Assembly (NCBI RefSeq): GCF_963678635.1
Contig: NC_087063.1
Span: 56,139,504-56,203,503, forward strand
Direction: 5' to 3'
Length of the DNA: 64,000 bases
Source of the DNA: Symsagittifera roscoffensis
Taxonomy: Eukaryota; Xenacoelomorpha; Acoela; Convolutidae
Shown: positions 1 through 11,308 of the stretch, piece after piece
How the letters are laid out: the number at the start of each line of letters is the position of its first letter
How positions within the stretch are numbered: the stretch's first letter is position 1
Made by a program: the position numbers and the translations under genes
Notes under the pieces: generated by a model
What the model was told of the DNA's origin: nothing
The model's database searches: none
Seen by the model: only the letters and a program-made list of their open reading frames with translations

Positions 1-699
1 TAATTTTGATTTCCCAAAAGATTCAAGACTGTTTTGCCGCATAAAAGACATAGCTTACCAAACTTTTGAACACAATTTACAGTGCGGTAAATTAGAGCGG
101 TAAATTACAGTATTTCAAGCTTTGTTCGTTCCACATTTTTTGGTGGAAACTGTTTAATCGTCCACGTGCATCAGCTAAAACGAATGTTTATCACATGAAG
201 ACAAAAAGAAAATGTATTGTAATTTCTATTGATAAATTTTCAAAATATTTGATTAAAAGCCACAAACATGACGGTCAGAGGTCCGAAATAGAAATGGGTT
301 TGCTGAATCAGCGGAGCATCTTTTTTATAATTTTTGTTTTATTTACGTCATGGTAGTCATTGGGACGGATCTAAGATTTTTTGAGGGGTTATTTAAAAAT
401 ACTTTGAGAAGTGTTTTGAACTCATTTTAATGATTTATGATTTGGTTTTCCGATGTCTCCCAAAAACAACATCTATACTTTTTTGTTAAAAGATTTCCGT
501 GCCGCAAGTAAACTTTCCAAAGAATCAGCCAAAAAAGCCAGCTTCGGGTTTTTTGGGAGAATTTTGGCAAGCAAACTTGTTTGTTTGGGGCGCGCTCAAA
601 ATTATAATATACTGGCGTCGTAAGCTGGCGCCATAAAATAGTAACTGGCGTCGTAAGTTTTTTTTGCGTGACCAGTGAGCCTAAATACTTAAGGCTCAC
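1..699. other. A+T-rich non-coding DNA
   Basis: No convincing coding sequence is visible. The only open frame of note (427-702, minus) is low-complexity and resembles nothing I know. A 14-base direct repeat, actggcgtcgtaag, occurs at 611-624 and 644-657 with a short inverted GGCGCC between the copies. Confidence 0.6.
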
Positions 700-1161
700 C
701 ACCCTTTTGAACTTGACACTGATGATATTTCTTTGACATAGGCTAAGTAATCATTTAAGAAATTTAAATAATCGTTAAAAATTCAAGGAAACTTCTTCAG
801 CTTACATCTTCAGCTTTTATACTTCAGCTTATATGCAAACCTGATTTTTATTCTAAACCTACACGACTAATTTTTGCATATTCAACGATTGATTATTTAC
901 AGCTCATCAAATGTTAAATTTTACAGAAAAACCTCAAACTTTTTTAGCGGAAAACTACTGAAATCTAGGATTTTTCTGAAGGTGCAAAATTTTGAAAAAA
1001 TGGCTAAATATCGAGTTCAAAAAACACCAAAAAAAATATGCAAGTTTATTTACACTTGAGTCTGCGGTTTCGTGCGGCAATTTTTTCTGTGAAATAATGA
1101 CCATTTTTTTCCAATTCATGCTGAGTTTATACCGAAGCCTAACTCGATAAAGGATCTTCCT

Positions 1162-1590
1162 TCATGTTAGACTGAAGGTATTTTTCATTGACTTCAAACT
1201 GGAGAAGGATTGTTGAGTAATGCAAACTAATAGTGGAAGGATTGCTGCAACTCGAAGCAAAACGTACATGACTGGCATTGTCGACTTGTTCCAGACATTT
1301 AGGGCATCAGTGAAAACTGCTGCCATAGCGTTGTCAGGCGGTAAGGGCCATATCTTCATTAACTTGGAACTTGCTTCCAAAGTTGTAATCCGGCAGTTTT
1401 TTTTTCTGGTAAAATCTACCAAATCGTCAAAGTCTTCAGTTGCAGCTCTGTTCAAAATCCGGTGAGGAATGAGCTTGAACAGCTTAGAGCAAGATGCTGC
1501 AGCTGCTAATAAGTTTTCTTGCAGGTCCAACAGTACGATGTCAATAAAGTCAGGTAGGCCGTCTGACACAAGTGATCGTAAGCTGATGTA
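1162..1590 (-). pseudogene. hAT transposase C-terminal fragment, unit 1
   Basis: The minus-strand frame (best open part 1162-1569, 135 codons) ends with a segment matching the C-terminal dimerisation region of hAT-family transposases. The pattern is a conserved leucine/alanine helix followed by LPLLVCITQQSFSSLKSMKN, where functional hAT proteins typically have a proline, then a serine-glutamate pair and SFS.LK. A stop follows at once, and downstream codons still resemble the family tail. Functional hAT transposases are several hundred residues longer, and no DDE-bearing part is visible here. The frame stays open because the poly-T tract near 1397 has nine bases. It cannot encode an active transposase. 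Confidence 0.7.
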
Positions 1591-2499
1591 ATTGTAGGCG
1601 GCCGGTCTCTACGTTCCTTTAGTTGGACATCACTAATATCAATAGTATCAGCATGATTTTTTTCATGAGTTCAACGGTTTAGGAGAGGCACAGATCTGGT
1701 CCAGTGAAGAAAATTTTAAACTGAGTGAGGCAGCTTGGACAATATGTATGAAAAAATCTAACTAAAAGTGATGAAAAAATCAGTCTACAAATCAGTCTGA
1801 CTAAAACTGATGAAAACATCAGTCTAAAATGAATTCGATTTGAGGCCCCAAAATTAGATTCAATTTCACACCTACAAAAATTTTGCACCTCAAATTTTTT
1901 CACGCCATCACTACAAGGCCGGTGACGAAAGCGCCTTCCAAAACTTTTGAAAAAAAATCAGAAAAAAAAAAATTGTCAGATGTGTCAAACTCCTAGTGTC
2001 GAACAGCTTAGAACACCCCTTTTGATTTTGACACTGATGATATATCTTTGACATAGGCTAATTAATCATTTAAGAAATGGGCAAATGAATGACTGTTTTA
2101 TTGCGTAAATTTAATTAACCGATAAAAACTCAAGGAAACTTAAACCTTCAGCTTTTATACTTCACTTTATTTGAAAACCTGATTTTTATTCTAAACCTAC
2201 ACGACTAATTTTTGCATATTCAACGATTGATTATTTACAGCTCATCAAATGTTAAATTTTACAGAAAAACCTCAAACTTTTTTAGCGGAAAACTACTGAA
2301 ATCTAGGATTTTTCTGAAGGTGCAAAATTTTGAAAAAATGGCTAAATATCGAGTTCAAAAAACACCAAAAAAAATATGCAAGTTTATTTACACTTGAGTC
2401 TGCGGTTTCGTGCGGCAATTTTTTCTGTGAAATAATGACCATTTTTTTCCAATTCATGCTGAGTTTATACCGAAGCCTAACTCGATAAAGGATCTTCCT

Positions 2500-2908
2500 T
2501 CATGTTAGACTGAAGGTATTTTTCATTGACTTTAAACTGGAGAAGGATTGTTGAGTAATGCAAACTAATAGTGGAAGGATTGCTGCAACTCGAAGCAAAA
2601 CGTACATGACTGGCATTGTCGACTTGTTCCAGACATTTAGGGCATCAGTGAAAACTGCTGCCATAGCGTTGTCAGGCGGTAAGGGCCATATCTTCATTAA
2701 CTTGGAACTTGCTTCCAAAGTTGTCATCCGGCAGTTTTTTTTTTCTGGTAAAATCTACCAAATCGTCAAAATCTTCAGTTGCAGCTCTGTTCAAAATCCG
2801 GTGAGGAATGAGCTTGAACAGCTTAGAGCAAGATGCTGCAGCTGCTAATAAGTTTTCTTGCAGGTCCAACAGTACGATGTCAATAAAGTCAGGTAGGCCG
2901 TCTGACAC
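2500..2908 (-). pseudogene. hAT transposase C-terminal fragment, unit 2 (frameshifted)
   Basis: This is the same degenerate transposase tail as in the preceding unit, almost base for base. It is split into two overlapping minus-strand frames (2500-2727 and 2672-2908) because the homopolymer T tract near 2735 has ten bases instead of nine. Otherwise it has the same dimerisation-region residues. The difference shows that coding is not under selection. Confidence 0.7.
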
Positions 2909-3877
2909 AAGTGATCGTAAGCTGATGTAATTGTAGGCGGCCGGTCTCTACGTTCCTTTAGTTGGACATCACTAATATCAATAGTATCAGCATGATTTTT
3001 TCATGAGTTCAACGGTTTAGGAGAGGCACAGATCTGGTCCAGTGAAGAAAATTTTAAACTGAGTGAGGCAGCTTGGACAATATGTATGAAAAAATCTAAC
3101 TAAAAGTGATGAAAAAATCAGTCTACAAATCAGTCTGACTAAAACTGATGAAAACATCAGTCTAAAATGAATTCGATTTGAGGCCCCAAAATTAGATTCA
3201 ATTTCACACCTACAAAAATTTTGCACCTCAAATTTTTTCACGCCATCACTACAAAGCCGGTGACGAAAGCGCCTTCCAAAACTTTTGAAAAAAAATCAGA
3301 AAAAAAAAATTGTCAGATGTGTCAAACTCCTAGTGTCGAACAGCTTAGAACACCCCTTTTGATTTTGACACTGATGATATATCTTTGACATAGGCTAATT
3401 AATCATTTAAGAAATGGGCAAATGAATGACTGTTTTATTGCGTAAATTTAATTAACCGATAAAAACTCAAGGAAACTTAAACCTTCAGCTTTTATACTTC
3501 ACTTTATTTGAAAACCTGATTTTTATTCTAAACCTACACGACTAATTTTTGCATATTCAACGATTGATTATTTACAGCTCAGCAAATGTTAAATTTTACA
3601 GAAAACCTCAAACTTTTTTTAGCTGAAAACAACTTAAATTTTTTTTGAAAATTTTAGTTCAGATGTGAAAAAGCTCGGATCTAGGATTTTTCTGTGGGGG
3701 CAAAATTTTGAAAAAATGGCTAAATATCGAGTTCATAAAACAACAAAAAAAATATGCAAGTTTATTTACACTTGAGTCTGCGGTTTCGTGCGGCAATTTT
3801 TTCTGTGAAATAATGACCATTTTTTTCCAATTCATGCTGAGTTTATACCGAAGCCTAACTCGATAAAGGATCTTCCT

Positions 3878-4284
3878 TCATGTTAGACTGAAGGTATTTT
3901 TCATTGACTTTAAACTGGAGAAGGATTGTTGAGTAATGCAAACTAATAGTGGAAGGATTGCTGCAACTCGAAGCAAAACGTACATGACTGGAATTGTCGA
4001 CTTGTTCCAGACATCTAGGGCATCAATGAAAACTGCTGCCATAGCGTTGTCAGGCGGTAAGGGCCATTTATTCATTCAATTGGAACTTGCTTCCAAAGTT
4101 GTCATCCGGCAGTTTTTTTTCTGGTAAAATCTACCAAATCGTCAAAATCTTCAGTTGCAGCTCTGTTCAAAATCCGGTGAGGAATGAGCTTGAACAGCTT
4201 AGAGCAAGATGCTGCAGCTGCTAATAAGTTTTCTTGCAGATCCAACAGTACGATGTCGATAAAGTCAGGTAGGCCGTCTGACAC
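3878..4284 (-). pseudogene. hAT transposase C-terminal fragment, unit 3 (frameshifted)
   Basis: Third copy of the hAT C-terminal remnant. The T tract near 4112 has eight bases, splitting the frame into 3878-4075 and 4102-4284. A few amino-acid changes separate it from the first two copies, which fits the greater divergence of the third unit as a whole. Confidence 0.65.
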
Positions 4285-5391
4285 AAGTGATCGTAAGCTG
4301 ATGTAATTGTAGGAGGCCGGCCTCTACGTTCCTTTAGTTGGACATCACTAATACCGATAGTATCAGCATGATTTTTTTCATGAGTTCAATGGTTTAGGGG
4401 AGGCACAGATCTGGTCCAGTGAAGAAAATTTTAAGCTGAATGAGGCAGCTTGGACAAAATGTATGAAAAAATCTAACTAAAAGTGATGAAAAAATCAGTC
4501 TAAAAATCAGTCTGACTAAAACTGATGAAAACATCAGACTAAAATGAAATCAATTTGAGGCCCCAATATTGGACTCAATTTCACACCTACAAAAATTTTG
4601 CAACTCAAATTTTTTCACGCCATCACTACAAGGCCGGTGACGAAAGCGCCTCTTGAAAACTTTTGAAAAAAAATCAGAAAAAAAATTTGTCAGATGTGTC
4701 AAACTCCTAGGTGGGCATCGATGGTTGTTCGACCAAAGTTTGTCAAGTCGACCGAAATAAAGTATTAAAAATGATTTAGGACGTTTATAAAACTCGATTT
4801 GTTAATTTTTTCAAACTTAATTTACTGTTTCACATTTCCTATTTCATCCACTAAACGCTTTGTAAATTACAAATTGACATCTTTTGTGTATGTTGACGCA
4901 TGTATATAACCAAATTTCTGGGCTCATTTGAATTTGGAGTGCTTTGTTCTGCGGCTTAAAAGACAATATATATCACGCGTTTTTATCGCATATTGGCTAG
5001 GTTGGCACTTTTCTAACCCAGAAACTTTACAAAAAGTTAAATGCAAAATAAACGTTTTTATAAAGCGTGATAAAAACGTTTAGCTCAAAAACTCATTCAT
5101 TTTCATATGTTGCTAAAAATAAGACGTCAGTATTTGTCTGAAGAACATTTTGTCAGCTTCTTTTTAGCCAAATTAAAAATATGTGAACATTGATAGCGGG
5201 GCTGTAAAGTCAGAGTTTTCATAATGTTTTTTTTTACAGCTTTTGCTTCGTTTTCTTGTTGAGAAACATTGTACTGAAAACGATCTCCTACTTTTTTGAT
5301 TATAGTTCTTGCATGTTAAAACATATTACTGAAAAGAATTTCGAAGCTACTGATTTAATACATCAAAACCAACCGGGATGACCAAAAATAC

Positions 5392-5530
5392 TAGTCATAC
5401 AATTTCCATATATGGAAAAATGCTAGTCATACACTTTCCATGCAATTCCATACGTACAGAAAATTGCATGAAAGGTCTATGATTAGTATTTTTTTCATAT
5501 ATGGCAATTTTATGACTAGTATTTTTCCAT
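5392..5530. repeat. Imperfect nested palindrome, about 139 bp
   Basis: The left arm (5392-5458) carries two successive copies of a motif like ctagtcatacaattt. The right arm (5462-5530) carries the reverse complements in mirrored order. It is a miniature inverted-repeat structure in the same family as the palindromes at 6083 and 6253. No coding potential is evident. Confidence 0.7.
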
Positions 5531-6082
5531 AAACCAAAAATTTTGATTTTTTACATTTTAATTTCTCAAAATTTTTTGGTTGTGTTCGTAACCGAACACA
5601 AATGACATAAACCTTGATTACTCAAACGTAGTAACCAAAGGTTTGGCCGTCTCGCATTAAAAATGCATTGGAAACAGCCTGATATTTGTTACTTCTGTCT
5701 CACACAAATAATATAACGAAAGTAATGAACTTTTAAATTTTGGCAATAATTTTCAAAGATGATTTTTTCTAAAATTTGCATTTTTAAATTACCTAACATT
5801 GATCAAGGCATTCAAAAACATGTCATACAAAAAAACGAGGATTTTTAAGCGTTTTAAAAAAAAAAAGTTATGAAGAGAAAAGGAAAAAAAAATCCAATAT
5901 TAGTATGTCCAGGACTACGTTATACACAAAAAAATTAAATTTTGCATGCAAAATTTTTTTTTTCAAAAAATGTTTGTTTGAATACGAAAATCAGTTTGCG
6001 ATTGAAAAAAAACACAAAAAAAATTTTGGGGGCAATTTCAAAAATACTTTGAAAAATTTTTGTCGTCGCCATCAAAAAAATG

Positions 6083-6122
6083 CTAGTCATACAATTTCCA
6101 TATATGGAAATTGTATGACTAG
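6083..6122. repeat. Perfect 40-bp palindrome
   Basis: The 20-base arm starting ctagtcatacaatttcc is followed directly by its exact reverse complement with no spacer. Extruded, it would form a loopless cruciform. It is the core of a family repeated within 1.1 kb. Confidence 0.85.
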
Positions 6123-6252
6123 TGTTTTTTTTTCAGAAAACAAAAATAAAAAAAGTCAAAGTTTTCAGTTGTAGCAGCCCAAAAAACGCTTAAATGTTTG
6201 CCAGCAGTTGAATTGATTGTTCAAAGCTTTTTTTTCGAAAAATTATTTTTTT

Positions 6253-6308
6253 AAAAAATGCTAACCATACAATTTCCATATATGGAAATTGTATAATTAG
6301 CATTTTTT
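6253..6308. repeat. Near-perfect 56-bp palindrome
   Basis: Arms of 28 bases meet at 6280/6281 and differ at two positions. The centre, ccatatatgg, and the outer atgcta motif match the palindrome at 6083-6122. Confidence 0.8.
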
Positions 6309-6416
6309 TTCATACCATTTTTTTTCTTTTTTTTCATGAAGAGATACCAATTTCGTTTCCAAAACAACTATAAAATACCTTTGAAATTCGATTAAACTCA
6401 TTTTGCAAAAATGTAT

Positions 6417-6480
6417 GAAATTTGTATGACTAGCATTTTCCCATAGACTAAGTCTATGAAATTGTATGATTAGCATTTTC
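6417..6480. repeat. Direct-repeat member of the palindrome family
   Basis: Two direct copies of ttgtatgactagcattttc-like sequence lie either side of a short inverted repeat (tagactaagtcta). They share the motif of the nearby palindromes, but both arms face the same way. Confidence 0.55.
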
Positions 6481-7641
6481 GGTCTATGCAATCACCCCTT
6501 CTAGAACCTTTCAAACGATTGAAAGGGCCTTATTATAACACCATGCCATAGAAGCGTTCTCTGAGACACGAGAACTTGCGTAAAAATCACCCAGTTTTAA
6601 ATCATTCCCCAGACTAGGTTATCCTATCAATAAATGTTTTTCAATCTAATCAACTGGCTGAAAATGATTACGAAAAATTAAAATATGAAGAAAATTTTCA
6701 AGTTATTTTGAACTATTTTCAATTGTTCAACTTTTGTTCTGTTTTGGTACCCTCATGATAAAACGGACCCTTCTGGTGGTCAAGGGGTTCAATCACTCCA
6801 AAACATCTCACGAAAGCTAGGAGCGGCAACATTGACGCAATGATACTTTCTTGAACTTGAGGACAAAATTGAAAAAAGTAAACAAAAATTTAAGCTTTGG
6901 GCCTTGTTGTTAATTGCAATTAAAGTAATTTGTGCAATGATATTCATTTATGTTCCGCTTCAGTTCGAATTGAAAAATGTTTGTGCGAAAGTTTTTTTGT
7001 TTATCCACAAAAAACAGCTAGTTGAAGAACAGTTTATTGAGAGGTCTTTTTTACAGTTTAAGGACTTTTTACTCCCACACAATTGTATAATTTTAAAAGG
7101 AACCATATTTTTGGTAGTTTTTGAAATTTTGAGCGGCAATCAGAGTTCGGTTCCAGTCATTGCAGGCCAGGGTGTGGCCGATAAAAGTTTCTGTGTATAG
7201 GGACTCAAGATTTTGGTTCCGCATATTTTACAATTTTATGTGCCATTACTAAGTTTACTAAATTTACTAAACTTCACTACCTAGTCGGATTAAATTTTCT
7301 TTTTTTTTCATTCTTTGGTTCTCTTTTTGATACCAAAAGGAGATAAAAAGGTTCCCCTTATGTGATCAAGGGGCCCAATCTTCCCTATATTCGCTGCTGG
7401 TCTGAACTGCATCACTTTCAAAAGAAAAGAAAATGATTTTGGTGAAATATAGAAAAAACCCTAATCACGCTGATCAATGTATTGTAAAATTTTAAAAAGG
7501 AGTTTCGAGCCTGGTTGTAAATTGCAGGGAAAGCAGTTATTGAGTGAGTTATTAGTTTTTTTTCCGCCTCATTTAAACTTGAAATTTTTTTTGAGCGTGA
7601 AAAGATGTAGTTCAATTACAGTTTATAGAAGGGCCTCTTTT

Positions 7642-8199
7642 AGCTTAGGAATCTTTTAGTTACTACGCTTATCAACATGAAGTTTTCAAGGGTACCACAG
7701 CGTAAAGAGAAGATGCCAGAGGTGGTCAGCGTCCCGCGCTCGAACAAGAGGGTGGAACTAAAAATGGGAAATGGAAACGACATGTTGATTACGAGTTTGG
7801 GGACTGTTTGGAAGTTGCCGAGACCCTCTTGGTGCCCACATCAACACGCGAGTGTGATCGAAGAAGTCACGGAGCGAGTGAGATTGTCACCAGCGAAGGA
7901 TGAGGACTTGGGGAATCTGAATGTGATGCACAAACTGATCCTACCTCATCCAAAGGAATCGGAGGAAACAACAAGCAAGCTGGATAAGTTAGCAAAAAAG
8001 ATGGAACCGGGTACTTGCCCGGACCTAGTGTGTGGAGGTGGAGAGCATTCTTGTGACGGACGATCCTGCGTTGGAATACAATCTTTTCAGAAGGGGGAGT
8101 TAGCCACGTGGTTTGGTGACATCACGGAGAAAGAAGCTTAGGAATCTTTTAGTTACTACGCTTATCAACATGAAGTTTTCAAGAGTACCACAGCGTAAA
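7642..8199 (+). repeat. 493-bp insertion flanked by a 65-bp direct repeat
   Basis: The 65 bases at 7642-7706 recur at 8135-8199 with a single mismatch (g versus a near 7691 and 8184). Between them lies the retroelement fragment at 7707-8134. A 65-bp flanking duplication is far longer than the 4-6 bp target duplications of LTR elements. A tandem-duplication repair event or an assembly artefact is therefore more likely than ordinary integration. The N gap begins only 96 bp downstream. Confidence 0.75.
7677..8141 (+). pseudogene. Fragment of retroelement accessory ORF (four-cysteine region)
   Basis: The open frame starts in the flanking repeat and is 154 codons long. From about residue 10 it resembles the main element's accessory ORF around 59560-59960. 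Shared features are the K/RVE segment, VW followed by a PSWCP motif, LNxMHKLILP, then four cysteines spaced C-x4-C-x6-C-x4-C, then WFGD. It is an isolated scrap about 430 bp long with no neighbouring element sequence. Function is unknown. It is closer to the scraps at 38.7-40.7 kb than to the main element. Confidence 0.75.
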
Positions 8200-9676
8200 A
8201 TTTGCCTAGTTTTTGTTGTTTGTTGAGAGCAGTTACTTGACTATTTTTCCCAATTTTTGAAGAAAACAAGTCATCAAACGAAACCAAGCAAGTGNNNNNN
8301 NNNNNNNNNNNNNNNNNNNNNNNNNNNNNNNNNNNNNNNNNNNNNNNNNNNNNNNNNNNNNNNNNNNNNNNNNNNNNNNNNNNNNNNNNNNNNNNNNNNN
8401 NNNNNNNNNNNNNNNNNNNNNNNNNNNNNNNNNNNNNNNNNNNNNNNNNNNNNNNNNNNNNNNNNNNNNNNNNNNNNNNNNNNNNNNNNNNNNNACTAGG
8501 ACACCGGAAACACTTGAAGAAAGAATCAATATCATTTGTATGAATGATATGATTGTTAAATCTCAGTAATTTGCTTGTTTTGTCAAATCTTCCAATACTT
8601 CGTCGAGCTAGTTCTCCTACATATTCTCCTTCTTGGATATCGAAATCGTATATAAAGATGTTCCTTTGAACAATTTCCTCGACAACAGGTAAGTCTTCTA
8701 CAGAAACTCCACGAAAACTTTTAGGATCATAACCAGATTTTGATATAAAGTCTGTAAAGTATCTAGAAGTGTGAGAGTCGAGATCTCTGTGTCCGTTCAT
8801 GTACATTGCCAATGCGCGGAAAAGACACAAATGATCTTTGTAAGTTTCCTTGTCTTTGTTAGATAAAAGACAATTCACTTGCGTATGTCGTAATAAAGGT
8901 TCTGGTAAGACTGAGTCCGGACATCCCATGGGGATGATTTTCAGCAAAGCAGCGAAAATTGTGACGTTAGTAATTAACTTGAATCTCCATTTTGTGTTTT
9001 GACGTTCTTGGGTACATTGCTCCACAATATCAAATTTTTCAACTTTTCCTTGGATTGTTATCAAATCCGCTTTCGTACAAAGTAAGTGGGATTTTTCAAA
9101 CAGAGTATTGTTTTCATGAGCGTAGAAATAACGATATTCACCAGTCTCAATATTTCGAAGAACAAAACCCAGAGCAATGTTGATTTTGGCTGCAGAATCG
9201 AGCTTGTTGAAGACTTCTTCAAGTTTCTCGTTAATGATTTTAGTATCTAACTTGGACATTTGGAAGTTAAATACCTTGTGTCTCCCATTTTCCGTCTCCG
9301 TATCCACCAGAAAATGTTGACAAGCACTAATTTCCTCCTTTAGTTTTTCACCATCTTCCCCTTCTTCCTCCACAATCTTGTTCAAGTCGGCCACCGTAAC
9401 ACTGGGTTTCCGTTGTTTTGCTCCATGTTCTTTTCTCCGATGTTGCTGGAGAGAGTAGTAACTGGGGAACTCTTGTTCACAAGAAGTACAAACCTTCGAC
9501 TGCTTCGAGCTTGGTTGACCATGCTTCTTAGCCATATGATAGCTCATTTCTTGTTGATTATAAGTAAAATAACTCCTTTAGAACAATTTTTTTTGATGTC
9601 TAGCAGCATCCGATCTCCTGTATTCCCGACCACATTCCTCACATTTGACTTTCTCATTTCGGTTAAGTGCAGGCAT
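8165..9676 (-). pseudogene. Maverick/Polinton DNA polymerase B-like protein, N-terminal part (broken)
   Basis: Read on the minus strand from an ATG at 9676. The N-terminus starts MPALNRNEKVKC with a C2H2-like finger (CEECGREY). A second finger follows at CTSCEQEF in the long frame that begins at 9547. Between them the frame is shifted and several codons are missing near 9560-9590. The following 300 residues include CLFRALAMYMNGH and KCFRCPS. This matches what I know of the region upstream of the polymerase domain in nematode Maverick pPolB proteins. The catalytic polymerase is not seen, because the sequence runs into the gap. On the far side only 40 codons continue to a stop at 8165, and their match is uncertain. 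The same N-terminal module recurs at 17701-18179. Confidence 0.6.
8295..8494. other. Assembly gap (200 N)
   Basis: Exactly 200 consecutive N interrupt the polymerase-like pseudogene. The length looks like a fixed scaffold placeholder, so the true distance and the continuity of the flanks are unknown. Confidence 0.98.
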
Positions 9677-9850
9677 TATCTAAAAATAATTGGGACTTTT
9701 GAAATGTTCCAAATTTAAAAACTTAAAGTACCAATTGAATGAAAATACTTACTTTTCGTGAAGTAACGAACTGTAAAATTTGAAGTAAAATTCAATTAAC
9801 TGTTTCTGATTGGCATACAAAATGAATGATTTAACCCAATAAAATAAGCG

Positions 9851-9858
9851 TATTTATA
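9851..9858 (-). promoter_or_regulatory. TATA box candidate for the polymerase-like gene
   Basis: TATAAATA on the minus strand lies about 175 bp upstream of the ATG at 9676 and directly beside the tandem TGACGTCA repeats. Position and orientation fit a core promoter firing leftward. The distance is long unless the 5' leader is extended. Confidence 0.45.
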
Positions 9859-9864
9859 CTAACA

Positions 9865-10098
9865 GTGACGCCTACGCAATTATCCTTTTACGGTAATGAC
9901 GTCAACCTTTGAATAGAAGTGACGTCACCACCTACGCAGTTTTCCTTTTATGGTAATGACGTCATTCTTTGATTAGAAGTGACGTCACCACCTACGCAAT
10001 GTTCCTTTTATGATAATGACGTCATTCTATAAATAGAAGTGACGTCAACACCTACGCAATTTTCCTTTTATGGTAATGACGTCATTCCTTTGAAAGTT
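9865..10098. promoter_or_regulatory. Four tandem 60-bp repeats carrying TGACGTCA sites
   Basis: Copies begin at 9865 (54 bp, lacking six bases), 9919, 9979 and 10039. Full units contain TGACGTCA twice, one of them beside cacctacgca and the other after tttatggtaa. TGACGTCA is the classical palindromic CRE/bZIP site. The array sits between the leftward polymerase-like gene and the rightward ORF at 10187, so it probably acts as a bidirectional enhancer. A plus-strand TATAAATA occurs in the last copy at 10028-10035. A cctacgcag motif also recurs near 15260 before another gene of the cluster. Confidence 0.7.
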
Positions 10099-10186
10099 CT
10101 AGAATTTTCCAGAAAAATTTTTTAACCAATCAGAACTAAGCAGTTTCTAGTCATAACGTTGGATCCAAAATATTCATTTTTGAAGA

Positions 10187-10773
10187 ATGTCAATTAAAAA
10201 GCATTTGAACTTCCTCGAATTACTCTACAAGAAAAAAGAAAAAATTCCGTGTGATTTCCTTATTGATGAAATAGATGTAGATGTTTTACTTTTTTCACAA
10301 TTTTTTGGACGTTTATATTGTCCAAAATAGAGTTCTCCGGCTAAGTAAAGGTCTCTTTAGAGAAAGTTACTCAATCAAAGAGTTTATTTTTGATCCACCT
10401 ATTGCGTATCAAAGCTATAAACTTACAGCTGAGTTACACTTGACTAGAAAAGAAATTTTATTTATTTTAAAAAATTTGAAGTTAATAAAAAAATCGTACG
10501 ATAATATATCAAAGACTCTTTTTATTCCATATCCAACTCCCAAATTTGTCAAAACTCCCCAGCAAAGTTCTTTACTCCTCCATTTTTAAGGACTTTCAAA
10601 GTTCAAAATCTTGCATGATCAGGTTTGGTATCAGATTTCCAGAGATTTGCTTTGAAAAATTCATCAACTTTGAGTTATCATCTCAAATCTACATCAAAAT
10701 TAAAGAACTTGAATATCTGCTGAAAAATCAGCAATTTCTCATCGATTATATACAAAAAATTCAGTTAACTTGA
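10187..10773 (+). pseudogene. Broken unrecognised gene of the virus-like cluster
   Basis: An ATG at 10187 opens a 47-codon frame ending in TAG at 10328. Two further frames (10281-10589 and 10546-10773) continue with overlapping ends. Each is rich in K, L, I and F without simple-sequence bias, so the three look like one former protein of about 190 residues broken by two frameshifts. I recognise no family. It lies rightward of the TGACGTCA array with a TATAAATA 150 bp upstream. It could also be two unrelated chance frames; base composition alone does not settle this. Confidence 0.4.
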
Positions 10774-10785
10774 TGAGAAGACTTG

Positions 10786-11130
10786 CAGAGATGTTACTTT
10801 TATTAATTTTTCTTCTTTTGTTACTTATGTCGGCAATATTTCTTATTTTTACAGCAAACAACTTTTGGTGATTTATTTTTGCGATTGCTTTTGGGTATAT
10901 TCTTACTTATTTGGAAGACTTAAGTCCTTAAAAGGTTCCTCTGATTGGATACGACAACTTGAACAAAAATGAACATTTTTGTGATTGGAAACGACAATGT
11001 GTAAAATGGAGCTTTGTTTCCAATTGGACACGAGTTTTCTATAAGAATTCCATAAAAGGAAACTACAATCTGATTGGACACGACTACAATCCAAATAAGG
11101 AAAATCCATTTTGATTGGTTGAACCCACAC
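10786..11130. promoter_or_regulatory. Upstream region with five ATTGG (CCAAT) boxes
   Basis: Boxes of the form GATTGGAnACGAC or close variants occur near 10943, 10983, 11023, 11071 and 11112, about 30-50 bp apart. ATTGG is the reverse complement of the CCAAT box bound by NF-Y. The whole segment is duplicated at about 12880-13200 before the paralogous gene, with the boxes preserved. Pyrimidine-rich ctctctcaactc repeats follow up to the ATG at 11309. Confidence 0.6.
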
Positions 11131-11308
11131 ATTCCAGTTGAAGGTACCCCTCTCTCTTAACTAAAAATTATTTTATTTTCAACTTAACTACCGTCAACTA
11201 CCTCCTCTCTCACCTCTAAATACAATAATTTCAACTTAACCACAGTCAACTTTCACCCTCTCTCAACTCTTTCTTATTTTTACTCATTAACTCAACTTAT
11301 TGCTCAAA

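Larger units (their letters stand above)
700..4710. repeat. Three tandem units of about 1.3 kb derived from a hAT transposon
   Basis: Units run about 700-2013, 2014-3350 and 3351-4710. Each starts near cacccttttga and ends near gtcaaactcctag. Units 1 and 2 are almost identical along their length. Unit 3 carries an insertion and replacement of about 40 bases near 3620-3690 and scattered substitutions, so it looks older or separately diverged. Each unit holds the same degenerate transposase tail on the minus strand. Head-to-tail copies of a transposon remnant point to amplification by unequal exchange or replication slippage, not separate insertions. Assembly collapse or expansion of such an array is possible. 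Confidence 0.85.
4711..7641. other. A+T-rich intergenic DNA with palindromes
   Basis: No gene is visible. Open frames here are short and low-complexity, and several are created by palindromic repeats. The stretch holds the palindrome family listed separately (5392-5530, 6083-6122, 6253-6308, 6417-6480) and otherwise nothing I can name. Confidence 0.6.
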
